53,392 bases of DNA, taken from NCBI GenBank assembly GCA_902525625.1, contig CABZHM010000007.1, positions 1 through 53,392 of the forward strand. The letters are read 5' to 3'. The position numbers and the translations under genes are program-made. Below are positions 44,335 through 52,863 of this stretch, one piece after another. Position 1 is the first letter of the stretch, and each line of letters opens with the position of its first letter. The DNA comes from an uncultured Pelagibacteraceae bacterium. GTDB lineage: Bacteria; Pseudomonadota; Alphaproteobacteria; Pelagibacterales; Pelagibacteraceae. A model generated the notes under the pieces. The model saw nothing but the letters and a program-made list of their open reading frames with translations, was not told the DNA's origin and ran no database searches.

Positions 44335-44751
44335 TTAAACGTAGATTTTATCTGCTAACCCGTAACAAAGTAAAGCACTTAAAATTGTCAAAAATAAAGG
44401 TGCGTAAATTGCTTCATCAGAAGTTTTGTCGGTATGTCCAAGTTTATTTATCTTAGTACTATAAAAACCAACTATAAATGCTGATAGGTTTTGTAAAAAC
44501 ACGAGATTAAAAAACCCCCAAGTAGCTTCTACACCATTTGGTCTTATAAATCCTACGTAAATAGCCATCGCAGTCGAGCCAAAAAATATAGAACCAAAAA
44601 ATCTAACAATACCTGCGCCCGTGTCATGCATTCCATATTGATTTAAAAAAGATTGTGTTTGGAACACACATCTAAATCCGTAATAAGCAAAACCAATAAA
44701 ATGAACCAAAAATATTACTAAGAAAATTGTTCCATTAAATTTTTCTAACAT
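44335..44751 (-). CDS. Four-span membrane protein of unknown function
   Basis: 138 residues with about four hydrophobic spans. Recognisable only as a small polytopic inner-membrane protein: residues 5-30 (FNGTIFLVIFLVHFIGFAYYG), then VRFFGSIFFGSTAMAIYVGF, WGFFNLVFLQNLSAFIVGFY and APLFLTILSALLCYGL. The two Cys are at separate places. Between an ABM-like gene and DUF1330, on the same strand. Confidence 0.6.
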   Translation of the reverse strand: MLEKFNGTIFLVIFLVHFIGFAYYGFRCVFQTQSFLNQYGMHDTGAGIVRFFGSIFFGSTAMAIYVGFIRPNGVEATWGFFNLVFLQNLSAFIVGFYSTKINKLGHTDKTSDEAIYAPLFLTILSALLCYGLADKIYV

Positions 44752-44754
44752 TAT

Positions 44755-45072
44755 TTAGTCTCCTTCACTAAATATTGGTCTAATCTCGTCCTTAATAGTT
44801 CCTTCTATGGCGACTTCTTTTAATTGATCTAAAAGTTTTATATATTCAGGATCTGCAGACATGTTGGCGTCAGCTTCTCTATCACCTTCAAACATAGTTC
44901 CAATTAAAGTTTCTCTTATTGTTCTTGGATCTCCACCCATTTGAAAAGAAAAATAAACATCATGGTTAGGATAATGTTTTTTTCTAACTGCCGCCAAACC
45001 TTTTCCTATTTCCATTGCTTTTCCTAGGCCGTCATCCTTTACCCTCATTGTTCTAGTGTAAATTACCTTCAT
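44755..45072 (-). CDS. Small alpha+beta-barrel-like protein, unknown function
   Basis: 105 residues. VIYTRTMRVKDDGLGKAMEIGKGLAAV then YPNHDVYFSFQMGG and TLIGTMFEGDREADANMSADPEY resemble dimeric alpha+beta barrel (ABM/NIPSNAP-like) folds. Cytosolic. Strong ribosome-binding site (AGGAGAGACA) before ATG. Function unknown; it is one of several like-sized neighbours. Confidence 0.6.
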   Translation of the reverse strand: MKVIYTRTMRVKDDGLGKAMEIGKGLAAVRKKHYPNHDVYFSFQMGGDPRTIRETLIGTMFEGDREADANMSADPEYIKLLDQLKEVAIEGTIKDEIRPIFSEGD

Positions 45073-45106
45073 TGTCTCTCCTCACTTGGTAAAAATTTAG
45101 GCATTT

Positions 45107-45397
45107 TTATTTAGCATTAAAATCTATAACATCATCTGTACACTCAACAAATTTATGGGGTTCATAGAAATCGTTCATAGACTCTAATTGTTTATTAATT
45201 GCATCTGGATCAGTACCTTTCCACCAACAATACATTGTTAGATTGTCTCCAGGTGTATTCCAGCTCATTTGACACTTTGCACTATCACTTGTCATTGCTT
45301 TAGTCATATCTTCCATAGACATTGAACCAGTAACTTCTATCATTTTAGCTTTTGCTTCTTTTGACTTAAAAGTGTGTGTTACTATATAGTTTTTCAT
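45107..45397 (-). CDS. Small cytosolic protein, DUF4242/ABM-like
   Basis: 96 residues: NYIVTHTFKSKEAKAKMIEVTGSMS, CQMSWNTPGDNLTMYCWWKGTDPDAI, EPHKFVECTDDVIDF. Beta-alpha-beta pattern with three Cys. GAAAGGAAA precedes the ATG. No firm family. Sits in the run of small genes at 42476-46312. Confidence 0.55.
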   Translation of the reverse strand: MKNYIVTHTFKSKEAKAKMIEVTGSMSMEDMTKAMTSDSAKCQMSWNTPGDNLTMYCWWKGTDPDAINKQLESMNDFYEPHKFVECTDDVIDFNAK

Positions 45398-45412
45398 ATT
45401 TTTCCTTTCTAT

Positions 45413-45619
45413 TTAACTTTTAAAAAGAGCAAGAGCTTCATTTAAAAGTTTTTCAGACTTAGCGTGATCACCACTATTGTGGGCATCCATACCCTGATCT
45501 TTAAGTTCTTGAGCTTTTTTAATCTTTTCATCAATATTTTTAGCTAACATTGGACATGAACCCGCGTACGCAGAGCTAACAAATAAGACCAAACAAAGTG
45601 TTAACATTATTTTTTTCAT
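45413..45619 (-). CDS. Secreted 68-aa helical protein
   Basis: 68 residues with a signal peptide (MKKIMLTLCLVLFVSSAYAG, cut near residue 19). Mature part is about 48 residues: SCPMLAKNIDEKIKKAQELKDQ, then MDAHNSGDHAKSEKLLNEALALF, a TPR-like helical pair. A strong AAGGAG ribosome-binding site precedes the ATG. Function unknown. Confidence 0.65.
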   Translation of the reverse strand: MKKIMLTLCLVLFVSSAYAGSCPMLAKNIDEKIKKAQELKDQGMDAHNSGDHAKSEKLLNEALALFKS

Positions 45620-45628
45620 TTATACTCC

Positions 45629-45919
45629 TTATAAATTTACTTCAGATAGTTCATATAATTTAGCGCTCTCTACACATTCTGCGTAAATAGCCTTACCGGC
45701 AGGATTATTTCCAGTTACAAATTCCTTCATTCCAGCTTCATTATGAACATTCACTTTAAATAACATTCCACTTTTATCTGGTATCATAGCGCCAACAGTT
45801 TTTTCTGGATAGGCAACACTTTTTCTAACACCCATTCCTTCATCTGATTGCATCCAACCCATGAAAGTTTCTAATTTACCTTCTTTAAGTTTAAGATGAA
45901 CTAACATTTCTTTTTCCAT
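45629..45919 (-). CDS. Small cytosolic protein, ABM-like
   Basis: 96 residues. EMLVHLKLKEGKLETFMGWM, GAMIPDKSGMLFKVNVHNEAGMKEF and a C-terminal helix resemble an antibiotic-biosynthesis-monooxygenase-type alpha+beta barrel, with no catalytic residues assignable. AAAGGAG lies 6-10 bases before the ATG. Ten bases upstream of the secreted 68-aa protein gene. Confidence 0.6.
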   Translation of the reverse strand: MEKEMLVHLKLKEGKLETFMGWMQSDEGMGVRKSVAYPEKTVGAMIPDKSGMLFKVNVHNEAGMKEFVTGNNPAGKAIYAECVESAKLYELSEVNL

Positions 45920-45940
45920 TTTTTTCTCCTTTTTTTAAAA

Positions 45941-46312
45941 TTAATACAAAGTTTGAACTACTTTTTTAACTCTTTCAGCTCCATTTGGAACTAAAGCTTC
46001 AACAAATGTATGACATTTATCAGTTTTAGCTTTGTCATATTTTGAACCGTAATGTTTATCTACAGCTTTGTTTACTCCAGCATCCCAATCTTTTTCCGGA
46101 ATACCGATTTCTAGAGCATATGTTTTTAGAACTTTTACAGTTGAAATAGATTTTTCTTTCATCCCGTACTCAAATTTTTCACCTGATGGGAGAAAGTAGT
46201 TAGCCATATAAATACCAATACAATCCCATGCTTTTGATTTATCTTTATCACTCATTCCTGCATTAGCAGATGTAAAAATGAAAAAAGATAAAACTATAAT
46301 AATTTTTTTCAT
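45941..46312 (-). CDS. Secreted 123-aa protein of unknown function
   Basis: 123 residues with a signal peptide (MKKIIIVLSFFIFTSANAG, cut near residue 18). Mature part is helical: WDCIGIYMANYFLPSG and KTDKCHTFVEALVPNGAERVK, with two Cys that could form one disulfide. GAGGG lies before the ATG. First gene of the small-gene run; the terminator-like hairpin after cysK is just upstream. Confidence 0.6.
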   Translation of the reverse strand: MKKIIIVLSFFIFTSANAGMSDKDKSKAWDCIGIYMANYFLPSGEKFEYGMKEKSISTVKVLKTYALEIGIPEKDWDAGVNKAVDKHYGSKYDKAKTDKCHTFVEALVPNGAERVKKVVQTLY

Positions 46313-46346
46313 AATCCCTCGACGTTAAATAATATTAGTATAAAAA

Positions 46347-46364
46347 TGTAACTGTTTTGTTACA
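46347..46364 (-). terminator. Likely intrinsic terminator after cysK
   Basis: TGTAAC (46347-46352) and GTTACA (46359-46364) form a perfect 6-base stem around a 6-base loop; on the minus strand it is followed directly by TTTTTA. It lies 17 bases past the cysK stop, so it should end the cysE-cysK message. Short stem, so moderate confidence. Confidence 0.5.
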
Positions 46365-46380
46365 TGCCTGGTATGCGTTA

Positions 46381-47382
46381 TTATAACCAGCTTGGTACGG
46401 GTAAGTTTTTTTCCATTAAAAATGATTTATTAAACATCTTAGAGTTGTATTTATCTGATTTATCACAAAGAATAGTAACAATTGTTTTTCCGGGCCCAAG
46501 TTCTTTTCCAAGTCTGATTGCACCAGCAATATTTATTCCACAACTTGTTCCTAAACTTAGCCCTTCATTTTTAATTAAATCATAAAGTATTGGCAATGCC
46601 TCATGATCATCAATGGAATATGCATCGTCAATTTTTGCGTTCTCAAAATTTTTTGTTATTCTACTTGAGCCAATTCCTTCAGTTATCGATCCACCTTCAG
46701 ATTTTAATTCACCATTTTTAATATAACTATAAAGTGCAGATCCCTTAGGATCAGAAAGACAAATTTTAACATTTTTATTTTTTTCTTTCAGCGCATTACT
46801 CACACCAGAAATAGTACCACCTGTTCCAGATGAACAAACAAAACCATCAACTTTACCCTCAGTTTGTTCCCAAATTTCTTTTCCTGTTCCTATATAATGT
46901 CCTTTAGCATTAGCAACATTGTCGAATTGATTGGCCCAGACAACACCATTGTTATTAGTTGGTCTTAACTCATCTGCTAGACGTCCAGCAATCTTAACAA
47001 AATTATTTTCATCTTTATATGGCTTAGCAGGAACCAATCTTAACTCTGCTCCTAGATTTTTTATTGTATCTTTTTTTTCTTGAGTTTGATTATCATTCAT
47101 TACAATTATTGTTTTATAACCAAGTGAATTTCCTATTAAACCTAGACCAATCCCAGTATTACCTGCGGTTCCTTCAACAACAATTCCACCTTTAGAAATT
47201 AATTTCTTTTCTTGTGCATCCTGAAGTAATGAGAGTGCAGCTCTATCTTTGACTGACCCACCAGGATTCATAAATTCTGCTTTACCATAAATATTGCATC
47301 CCGTTAATTCAGAGGCAGCTTTAAGTTTTATTAATGGAGTATTACCAATTGAGTCAATGAATGTATTTCTAATATGAACCAT
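46381..47382 (-). CDS. cysK: Cysteine synthase (O-acetylserine sulfhydrylase)
   Basis: 333 residues, PLP fold II. Schiff-base Lys45 in MNPGGSVKDRAAL, VVEGTAGNTGIGLGL (substrate loop TAGNTG with Glu-Gly before it), and CSSGTGGTISGVS as the phosphate loop. Combines O-acetylserine with sulfide to make cysteine. One base overlaps the cysE stop, so the two steps are made together. Matches the longer alphaproteobacterial type ending VPSWL. Confidence 0.93.
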   Translation of the reverse strand: MVHIRNTFIDSIGNTPLIKLKAASELTGCNIYGKAEFMNPGGSVKDRAALSLLQDAQEKKLISKGGIVVEGTAGNTGIGLGLIGNSLGYKTIIVMNDNQTQEKKDTIKNLGAELRLVPAKPYKDENNFVKIAGRLADELRPTNNNGVVWANQFDNVANAKGHYIGTGKEIWEQTEGKVDGFVCSSGTGGTISGVSNALKEKNKNVKICLSDPKGSALYSYIKNGELKSEGGSITEGIGSSRITKNFENAKIDDAYSIDDHEALPILYDLIKNEGLSLGTSCGINIAGAIRLGKELGPGKTIVTILCDKSDKYNSKMFNKSFLMEKNLPVPSWL

Positions 47383-47951
47383 TAATCTTCTTTATCATCA
47401 GTAACAGCGTATGGTTTGAATCCTCGTGTAGCGTCCCCAATTTTTTTTGCTGGATTACCAGCCATTATGGATTTTTCTGCAACATCTTTGGTTACAACTG
47501 CGTTAGCACCAATTAGAGAATTTTTTCCAATAACAATAGGTCCTAGGATTTGAGCACCAGAACCTACTACTACATTTTCTTCTAAGGTAGGATGTCTTTT
47601 TGAATTTCTTTGCTCATTTGTATTAATACTTGGAGATGTGCCCCCAAGAGTCACATTATGATAAATCGTTACGTTATCGTTTATTTCAGATGTTTCCCCT
47701 ATAACTACACCCATACCATGATCAATAAATAAATTTTTTCCAATTTTTGCTTTTGGATGAATTTCAATCCCGGTAAAAAATCTTGATAATTGCGAAATAA
47801 TTCTTGCTACTAAATCAAACTTTGCAATCGCAAAAAAATTTGCAATCCTGTGAAAAAATATCGCCTTCACTCCTGGATAAGTTAATACTAAACTCAATTT
47901 AGATTTTGCCGCAGGGTCGCGATCGATTATAGATTGTAAAAAATTACTCAT
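47382..47951 (-). CDS. cysE: Serine O-acetyltransferase
   Basis: 189 residues, short relative to E. coli CysE (273) because the N-terminal helical domain is reduced. Left-handed beta-helix hexapeptides are clear: [25 protein letters not shown], with His (active) in [18 protein letters not shown] and [15 protein letters not shown]. Acetylates serine with acetyl-CoA, feeding CysK encoded in one-base overlap. Confidence 0.92.
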   Translation of the reverse strand: MSNFLQSIIDRDPAAKSKLSLVLTYPGVKAIFFHRIANFFAIAKFDLVARIISQLSRFFTGIEIHPKAKIGKNLFIDHGMGVVIGETSEINDNVTIYHNVTLGGTSPSINTNEQRNSKRHPTLEENVVVGSGAQILGPIVIGKNSLIGANAVVTKDVAEKSIMAGNPAKKIGDATRGFKPYAVTDDKED

Positions 47952-48015
47952 GTTATATTTATTATGTTAGTCAAGATTTATATAGTTATTTTAAAAAATT
48001 TTTAAAGGATTTATT

Positions 48016-48432
48016 ATGTACAAAAACACTAATTGTTTTCATTTAGCTATACCATGTGGTGATCTAGAAACTGCTAAAAAGTTTTATAATGAGAAACTTG
48101 GATGTAGCTTAAGTAATTCAGAAAAAGACTGGGCTGATGTAGATTTTTGGGGAAATGAACTAACTCTTCATGCCAGTGACCACAAACTTAGCAATGAAAT
48201 ACACGATGTTGATATGGGTAATGTTTCAGTGCCTCACTTTGGTATTCATTTATCGCGAAAAGATTTTGATGCTTTGAAACAAAGATTAAAAGACAAAGGG
48301 GTAAAATATTATGATGAGCCTTATATAAGATTTAAAGATACAAAGTTCGAGCAAGAAACATTTTTTGTTAAAGATCCAAACGAAAATATTTTAGAGATAA
48401 AAACATTAACAGCGAATCCTGAACAATCTTAA
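48016..48432 (+). CDS. VOC-superfamily (glyoxalase/bleomycin-resistance-like) protein
   Basis: 138 residues, two beta-alpha-beta-beta-beta modules. FHLAIPCGDLETAKKFYNEKLG (8-29) opens module 1; VPHFGIHL (metal-type His) and ENILEIKTL (Glu) close module 2. Metal enzyme of unknown substrate. AAAGGA lies before the ATG. Confidence 0.8.
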   Translation: MYKNTNCFHLAIPCGDLETAKKFYNEKLGCSLSNSEKDWADVDFWGNELTLHASDHKLSNEIHDVDMGNVSVPHFGIHLSRKDFDALKQRLKDKGVKYYDEPYIRFKDTKFEQETFFVKDPNENILEIKTLTANPEQS

Positions 48433-48458
48433 TTAGATAATATTATTGAGGAGTGTGG

Positions 48459-48920
48459 ATGATTTACAGACGAAATCTATTAAAAATTATTGGTTTAACT
48501 TGTATATCGTTGATTTTATATCCATATAAATTTGTATTTTCAGAGACAAAAAAAATTATTAATCAAAACCTCACCAACAAACAAAAAGACATCATGTTTG
48601 ATGAAGGCACTGAAAAACCCTTTTCTAGCGAACTTTTAAAAGAAAAAAGAAAAGGTTTTTACCATTGTGCCAATTGTGGAAACAAATTATTTTCATCAGA
48701 AGCTAAATTCGATAGCGGTACTGGCTGGCCGTCATTTAGTGAGGCTTTACCTGGGGCTTTTAAAACAAAAGTAGATTATTCATTTGGTATGAAAAGGATT
48801 GAATATCATTGTGCTAAGTGTGGTGTCCATCATGGACACGTTTTTGACGATGGCCCAAGCTCAACTGGTAAAAGATTTTGTAATAATGGTCTTTGTTTAT
48901 TATTTATCCCTGAAACTTGA
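48459..48920 (+). CDS. msrB: Peptide-methionine (R)-S-oxide reductase
   Basis: 153 residues from the ATG at 48459, chosen over an in-frame GTG at 48453 because GAGGAG (48448-48453) lies five bases before this ATG. N-terminus MIYRRNLLKIIGLTCI is Arg-Arg followed by a hydrophobic span, suggesting Tat-type export or membrane anchoring. Zinc pairs CANC and CAKC, SGTGWPSF and HGHVF are all conserved; the catalytic Cys is in RFCNNGLC, with an extra Cys in place of the usual Ser. Repairs oxidised Met, probably in the periplasm. Confidence 0.9.
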   Translation: MIYRRNLLKIIGLTCISLILYPYKFVFSETKKIINQNLTNKQKDIMFDEGTEKPFSSELLKEKRKGFYHCANCGNKLFSSEAKFDSGTGWPSFSEALPGAFKTKVDYSFGMKRIEYHCAKCGVHHGHVFDDGPSSTGKRFCNNGLCLLFIPET

Positions 48921-48979
48921 TAATTATTTTTATTTTCTAAAGATTTAAAGTAAGTTCAGAACATTCAAATATCTATATT

Positions 48980-49588
48980 ATGGAATTTGCCTTATTAGGT
49001 TTTTTTACAGGGTTAAGTCTTATATTAGCTATTGGTGCTCAAAATGTTTTTGTCATAGAACAAGGTCTAAAAAAACAACATGTCTTTTTAGTTTGTTCTA
49101 TTTGCTCTATATCTGATTTTATTTTAATATTTTTAGGAATATTTCTTTTTCATTATTTTACGCAATATTTTAATCAAACAATAGAGTTAATTTTTAACAT
49201 TTTGTTAATTATTTTTTTAATCCATTTTATATATTCAAAACTAAAGTTCTTAAATTCGACAGTAAGTTTTAAAGATAGAGACCCTAACATCTCAAAATTA
49301 GATATATTTATAAAAACACTTGGTTTCACCTATTTAAATCCACATGTCTATTCTGACACTGTATTTTTTTTAGGAAATTTTTCTAAAAGTTTTATTTTTA
49401 ATCAGAAAATATTATTTGGAGCTGGAGCTTCAATAGCATCCTTCCTATTCTTTTTTGTTATTGGTTATTTATCTAAATATTTATCGCAATATGCGCAGAG
49501 TTTAAAGGTGTGGAAAGTAATAAATATTTTTATTATTAGTTTTATGAGTCTACTTACAATTTTTGTTATAATAGAAACTATTAATTAG
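48980..49588 (+). CDS. LysE/ArgO-family amino acid exporter
   Basis: 202 residues with about six spans. GFFTGLSLILAIGAQNVFVIEQGLK (7-31) is the LysE/ArgO signature, and GFTYLNPHVYSDTVFFLG (TxxNPxV) is the second. Exports basic amino acids from the cytosol. The 3' end overlaps the convergent hpsN-like gene by 8 bases. Confidence 0.85.
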   Translation: MEFALLGFFTGLSLILAIGAQNVFVIEQGLKKQHVFLVCSICSISDFILIFLGIFLFHYFTQYFNQTIELIFNILLIIFLIHFIYSKLKFLNSTVSFKDRDPNISKLDIFIKTLGFTYLNPHVYSDTVFFLGNFSKSFIFNQKILFGAGASIASFLFFFVIGYLSKYLSQYAQSLKVWKVINIFIISFMSLLTIFVIIETIN

Positions 49589-50867
49589 AATATCCGTATT
49601 TTTTTAATCTTACATCACCAGTTCTAGCATGAGCTTCCATACCTTCGTATCTAGATATTCTTGCAGCAGCAGCGCCAACTAGTTCTGTAGACTCTTTGGT
49701 CATTCTTTGAAAACTTAAAGTTTTAATAAATTTTCCAACAAATAAACCACCAGTGTATCTACCAGCCCCTTTAGTTGGTAAAATATGATTTGTACCTGAA
49801 CATTTATCTCCATAGGCAACTGTAGTTTCTTCACCAACAAATAATGATCCATAATTAGTTAATCGTTCGTGAAACCATTTTAGATTTTCTGTTTGAACTT
49901 CTAAATGTTCTGGAGCGTATTCATCACTAATTTTTACAATCTCTTCATCAGTGTCACAAAGAATTACCTCACCATAATCTCTCCAAGCTGCTTCTGCGCT
50001 AGTTTTTGGAACCTCCGGTAAATCTGCAATTAATTCTGGAACTCTCTTCATGACTTTTTCTGCTAATTCTTTACTTGTTGTGTATAACCAACACGGAGAA
50101 TTATAACCATGTTCAGCTTGGCCTACTAAGTCAACCGCAACTATTTCTGGGTCTGCTTTTGCATCAGCAATTATTCCAATTTCAGTTGGACCTGCAAATA
50201 AATCAATTCCAACTTTGCCATATAAAATTCTTTTTGCTTCAGCAACAAATTGGTTTCCTGGACCAACAATTATGTCTGCTGGAGGATTTTTAAATAATCC
50301 ATTAGTCATTGCAGCAATCGCCGGAACACCACCTAAATTTAAAATTACATCTGCCCCACAAAGATCAGCAGTGTAGACAATAGTGGGGTGGGCACCAAAT
50401 CCTTTTTTTGGTGGACTACACGCTATTATATTTTTAACACCAGCAACTTTGGCTGTTGTTACACTCATTACAGCGGAAGCGATATGAGCATATCTTCCTC
50501 CAGGTATATAGCAACCTGCAGTATTTACTGGAACTAATTTTTGACCTGCATACAAACCATCGGACAATTCAACTTCAAAGTCTTGTCCATAATTTTTTAG
50601 TTGAGCTTCAGCAAATTTTCTTACTCGATCAAATGAAAACTGAATATCATCTTTAGTTTTTTGATCTAAAGTTTTTTTAATTTCTTCAATTCTTTCTTTT
50701 GAAACAATGATTTCCCCATCGTATTTGTCAAACTTTTTGGTTAAATCAATACACCCTTGTTCTTTTGTGCTTTCAATATCTTTTAATAAATCTTGAACAA
50801 TTCCTGCTGTCTTATTGTCGTCTGTTGACGATGTTTTGGGAGATTTTTTTAAATACGTGATTGCCAT
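49581..50867 (-). CDS. HisD-family dehydrogenase, sulfopropanediol 3-dehydrogenase (HpsN)-like
   Basis: 428 residues of the histidinol dehydrogenase superfamily. Catalytic Glu-His pair in APEHLEV, nucleotide site VGPGNQFVAEAKR, and GTNHILPTKGAGRYTGGL are present. Several segments, GYNSPCWLYTTSKE, AAWRDYGEVILC, AGCYIPGGRYAHIASAVM and YGDKCSGTNHILPT, are closer (from memory) to roseobacter HpsN than to E. coli HisD. HpsN oxidises 2,3-dihydroxypropane-1-sulfonate to sulfolactate. Its neighbours (Pta, ComC/LDH2 type, TauC type) fit a sulfonate operon. True HisD remains possible. Confidence 0.7.
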   Translation of the reverse strand: MAITYLKKSPKTSSTDDNKTAGIVQDLLKDIESTKEQGCIDLTKKFDKYDGEIIVSKERIEEIKKTLDQKTKDDIQFSFDRVRKFAEAQLKNYGQDFEVELSDGLYAGQKLVPVNTAGCYIPGGRYAHIASAVMSVTTAKVAGVKNIIACSPPKKGFGAHPTIVYTADLCGADVILNLGGVPAIAAMTNGLFKNPPADIIVGPGNQFVAEAKRILYGKVGIDLFAGPTEIGIIADAKADPEIVAVDLVGQAEHGYNSPCWLYTTSKELAEKVMKRVPELIADLPEVPKTSAEAAWRDYGEVILCDTDEEIVKISDEYAPEHLEVQTENLKWFHERLTNYGSLFVGEETTVAYGDKCSGTNHILPTKGAGRYTGGLFVGKFIKTLSFQRMTKESTELVGAAAARISRYEGMEAHARTGDVRLKKYGYSN

Positions 50868-50929
50868 ATTATTTGTTTTATTATCGTTAAATTATTTAAG
50901 ACAATTTCAATTTTATTGCAATTAAACAT

Positions 50930-51841
50930 TTAATCTAAAGCAACAACTGCTGCTGCTATTGATGCTAATCTTGCAGGGGCTTCATCAGAACGACTGGTTA
51001 TTACTACTGGAACTTTACCTCCAATAACAACACCTGCTGCACACGCTCCACAAAAATATATGAGCATTTTTACAAGTCCATTTCCTGTTTCAACACTTGG
51101 GACTAGCAATACATCAGCTCTACCAGCTACACTATTTTGTATTCCTTTGATATCGGCAGATTTTTTTGAGATACTATTATCAAATGCAAGAGGACCAAAA
51201 ACATCAGCATTTAAATTTTCTTTTTTGGCTAAGTTAGTTAATTCTTCAGCCTCTTTAGAACTTGGCACACTATCTAAAACTTCCTCGGTAGCAGATAATA
51301 TTGCTACTTTAGGTCTTTCAATCCCAATTCTATTTGAAAAATTAATAACATTTTTAAGAATATGTAATTTTGTTTTTACATTTGGTAAAACATTCAATGC
51401 TCCATCAGTAATTATTAAAGGCTTATCTTCTTTTCCTAAAGTCATATGCCAAATATGACTCAATCTTGTTTTACCTAATAAATTATACTCTCTTTTCAAA
51501 ACTTCTTTCATTAAAACGTCAGTATGAATATGGCCTTTAACAATAATTCTTATCTTTTGTTCGCTTGCCAGTTTTGCAGCAATAGTGGCTGTATTATTTT
51601 CAACAGGCTCATGAATTATCTCATAATTTGAGATATCCCATTTCAGATCCTTTGCGCACTTATTTATTTCTTTTTCATCACCAATAAAAATTGGCTCAAT
51701 TAGATTTTCTTTAACGGCATTTTGCACTGAGTGCATAGGTAAAGGTTTTCCTGCATTAACAATCCCCGCTTTAACACTTTTCTTTTTATGAGCAACATTG
51801 AGCAAGTTATCAGGACAAACAATTTCTTTATTAGAAAGCAT
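50930..51841 (-). CDS. Phosphate acetyl/butyryl-transferase
   Basis: 303 residues of the Pta/Ptb fold. VKAGIVNAGKPLPMHSVQNAVKENLIEPIFIGD (24-56), IVKGHIHTDVLMKEVL and the C-terminal GGKVPVVITSRSDEAPARLASIAAAV are diagnostic. Makes acetyl-CoA from acetyl phosphate, or the reverse. Resembles the Pta that partners Xsc in sulfoacetaldehyde breakdown; no xsc is seen here. Only 2 bases after the ComC/LDH2-type gene. Confidence 0.8.
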   Translation of the reverse strand: MLSNKEIVCPDNLLNVAHKKKSVKAGIVNAGKPLPMHSVQNAVKENLIEPIFIGDEKEINKCAKDLKWDISNYEIIHEPVENNTATIAAKLASEQKIRIIVKGHIHTDVLMKEVLKREYNLLGKTRLSHIWHMTLGKEDKPLIITDGALNVLPNVKTKLHILKNVINFSNRIGIERPKVAILSATEEVLDSVPSSKEAEELTNLAKKENLNADVFGPLAFDNSISKKSADIKGIQNSVAGRADVLLVPSVETGNGLVKMLIYFCGACAAGVVIGGKVPVVITSRSDEAPARLASIAAAVVALD

Positions 51842-51843
51842 GG

Positions 51844-52863
51844 TTAATTTTTTAAATCTACTAAATCTTTATGAATAATTTTTGACAATTTGATTTCTTT
51901 TTTTACGTTCATTCTAAACCTTTTATCTTTATTTTGACCAGGATACATTATTTCTTTTACTCCTTTAATCTTAGGTAATCTTTTAATTGTTTTAATATTA
52001 TTCTTAATTCTTGAAGTATAATTTTTGACAAATAAGTTTGTTTTAAATGTGATAAATAAATGTCCAATATTTTGTGGACCTGAAAAATCATCAAAAGGAT
52101 CCTTAACTTTACCTGCGTGATTTCCACCGGTTAAAACACCACTTAAGATATCTACCATCCATGCTAAACCCGAACCTCTAAAACCTGCAATAGGTAATTG
52201 AACTCCGTAAAGAGCTTTTTTTGCATCCGTTGTTGGTTTACCAAATTTATCTAATGCAACACCTTTTGGTATTTTTTGATTATTTCTAGCTGCAAATCTA
52301 ATTTTTCCTCTATTTATTTTTGCAATGGCTGTATCCAAAATAAAAGGCACCTTTCCTCCTGTTGGAGAACCAAAACATATTGGATTTGTTCCAAACAAAC
52401 TTTTTTTAGCACCATATGGAGCGATTGCAGGTGGAGCGTTGGTATAAATCATAGCAATCAAATTTTTTTTGACTGCTTGTTCGGCGTAGTAACCAGACAG
52501 CCCATAGTGACCACTATTTTTTACTGCCACTAAACCAATACCTGTTTTTTTGGCACATTTGATTGCTTTTCTAATCGCCAGATCAGCTGCAACAAAGCCA
52601 ATACTATTATCAGCATCAATGTGAGCTATCGATTGAGATATTTTTTTAACTTTTATTCTAGGTTTTGGATTGATAACTTTTTTAGATATCCTTTCACAAT
52701 ACATTCTTAGTCTAGAAAGACCATGACCATAAGCACCAACTAACTCGGCATTAATCAAAGCATTTGCTGAAATAACAGCATGTAGATTACTTAATCCGTA
52801 ATTTTTAAAAATTTTGATAACTTCTTTCTTAAGATTTTCTGTTTTCAAATTAGCCTTTTCCAC
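51844..52863 (-). CDS. Malate/lactate/sulfolactate dehydrogenase, LDH2/ComC family
   Basis: 339 residues of the MDH2/LDH2 family (not Rossmann-type). GAYGHGLSRLRMY (His47), HIDADNSIGFVAADLA and VAVKNSGHYGLSGYYAE (His119) are the conserved catalytic blocks, with APYGAKKSLFGTNPICFGSP next. Members oxidise malate, lactate, ureidoglycolate or sulfolactate; the neighbouring HpsN-like and TauC-like genes favour sulfolactate, which would make it ComC-like. Overlaps the permease gene by 14 bases. Confidence 0.8.
   Translation of the reverse strand: MEKANLKTENLKKEVIKIFKNYGLSNLHAVISANALINAELVGAYGHGLSRLRMYCERISKKVINPKPRIKVKKISQSIAHIDADNSIGFVAADLAIRKAIKCAKKTGIGLVAVKNSGHYGLSGYYAEQAVKKNLIAMIYTNAPPAIAPYGAKKSLFGTNPICFGSPTGGKVPFILDTAIAKINRGKIRFAARNNQKIPKGVALDKFGKPTTDAKKALYGVQLPIAGFRGSGLAWMVDILSGVLTGGNHAGKVKDPFDDFSGPQNIGHLFITFKTNLFVKNYTSRIKNNIKTIKRLPKIKGVKEIMYPGQNKDKRFRMNVKKEIKLSKIIHKDLVDLKN

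Noticed and set aside
49581..50867. Plain histidinol dehydrogenase (hisD) assignment
   Set aside because: Family is right, but several blocks and the sulfonate-type neighbours favour HpsN; hisI and hisN-type genes lie far away, so there is no his operon here.
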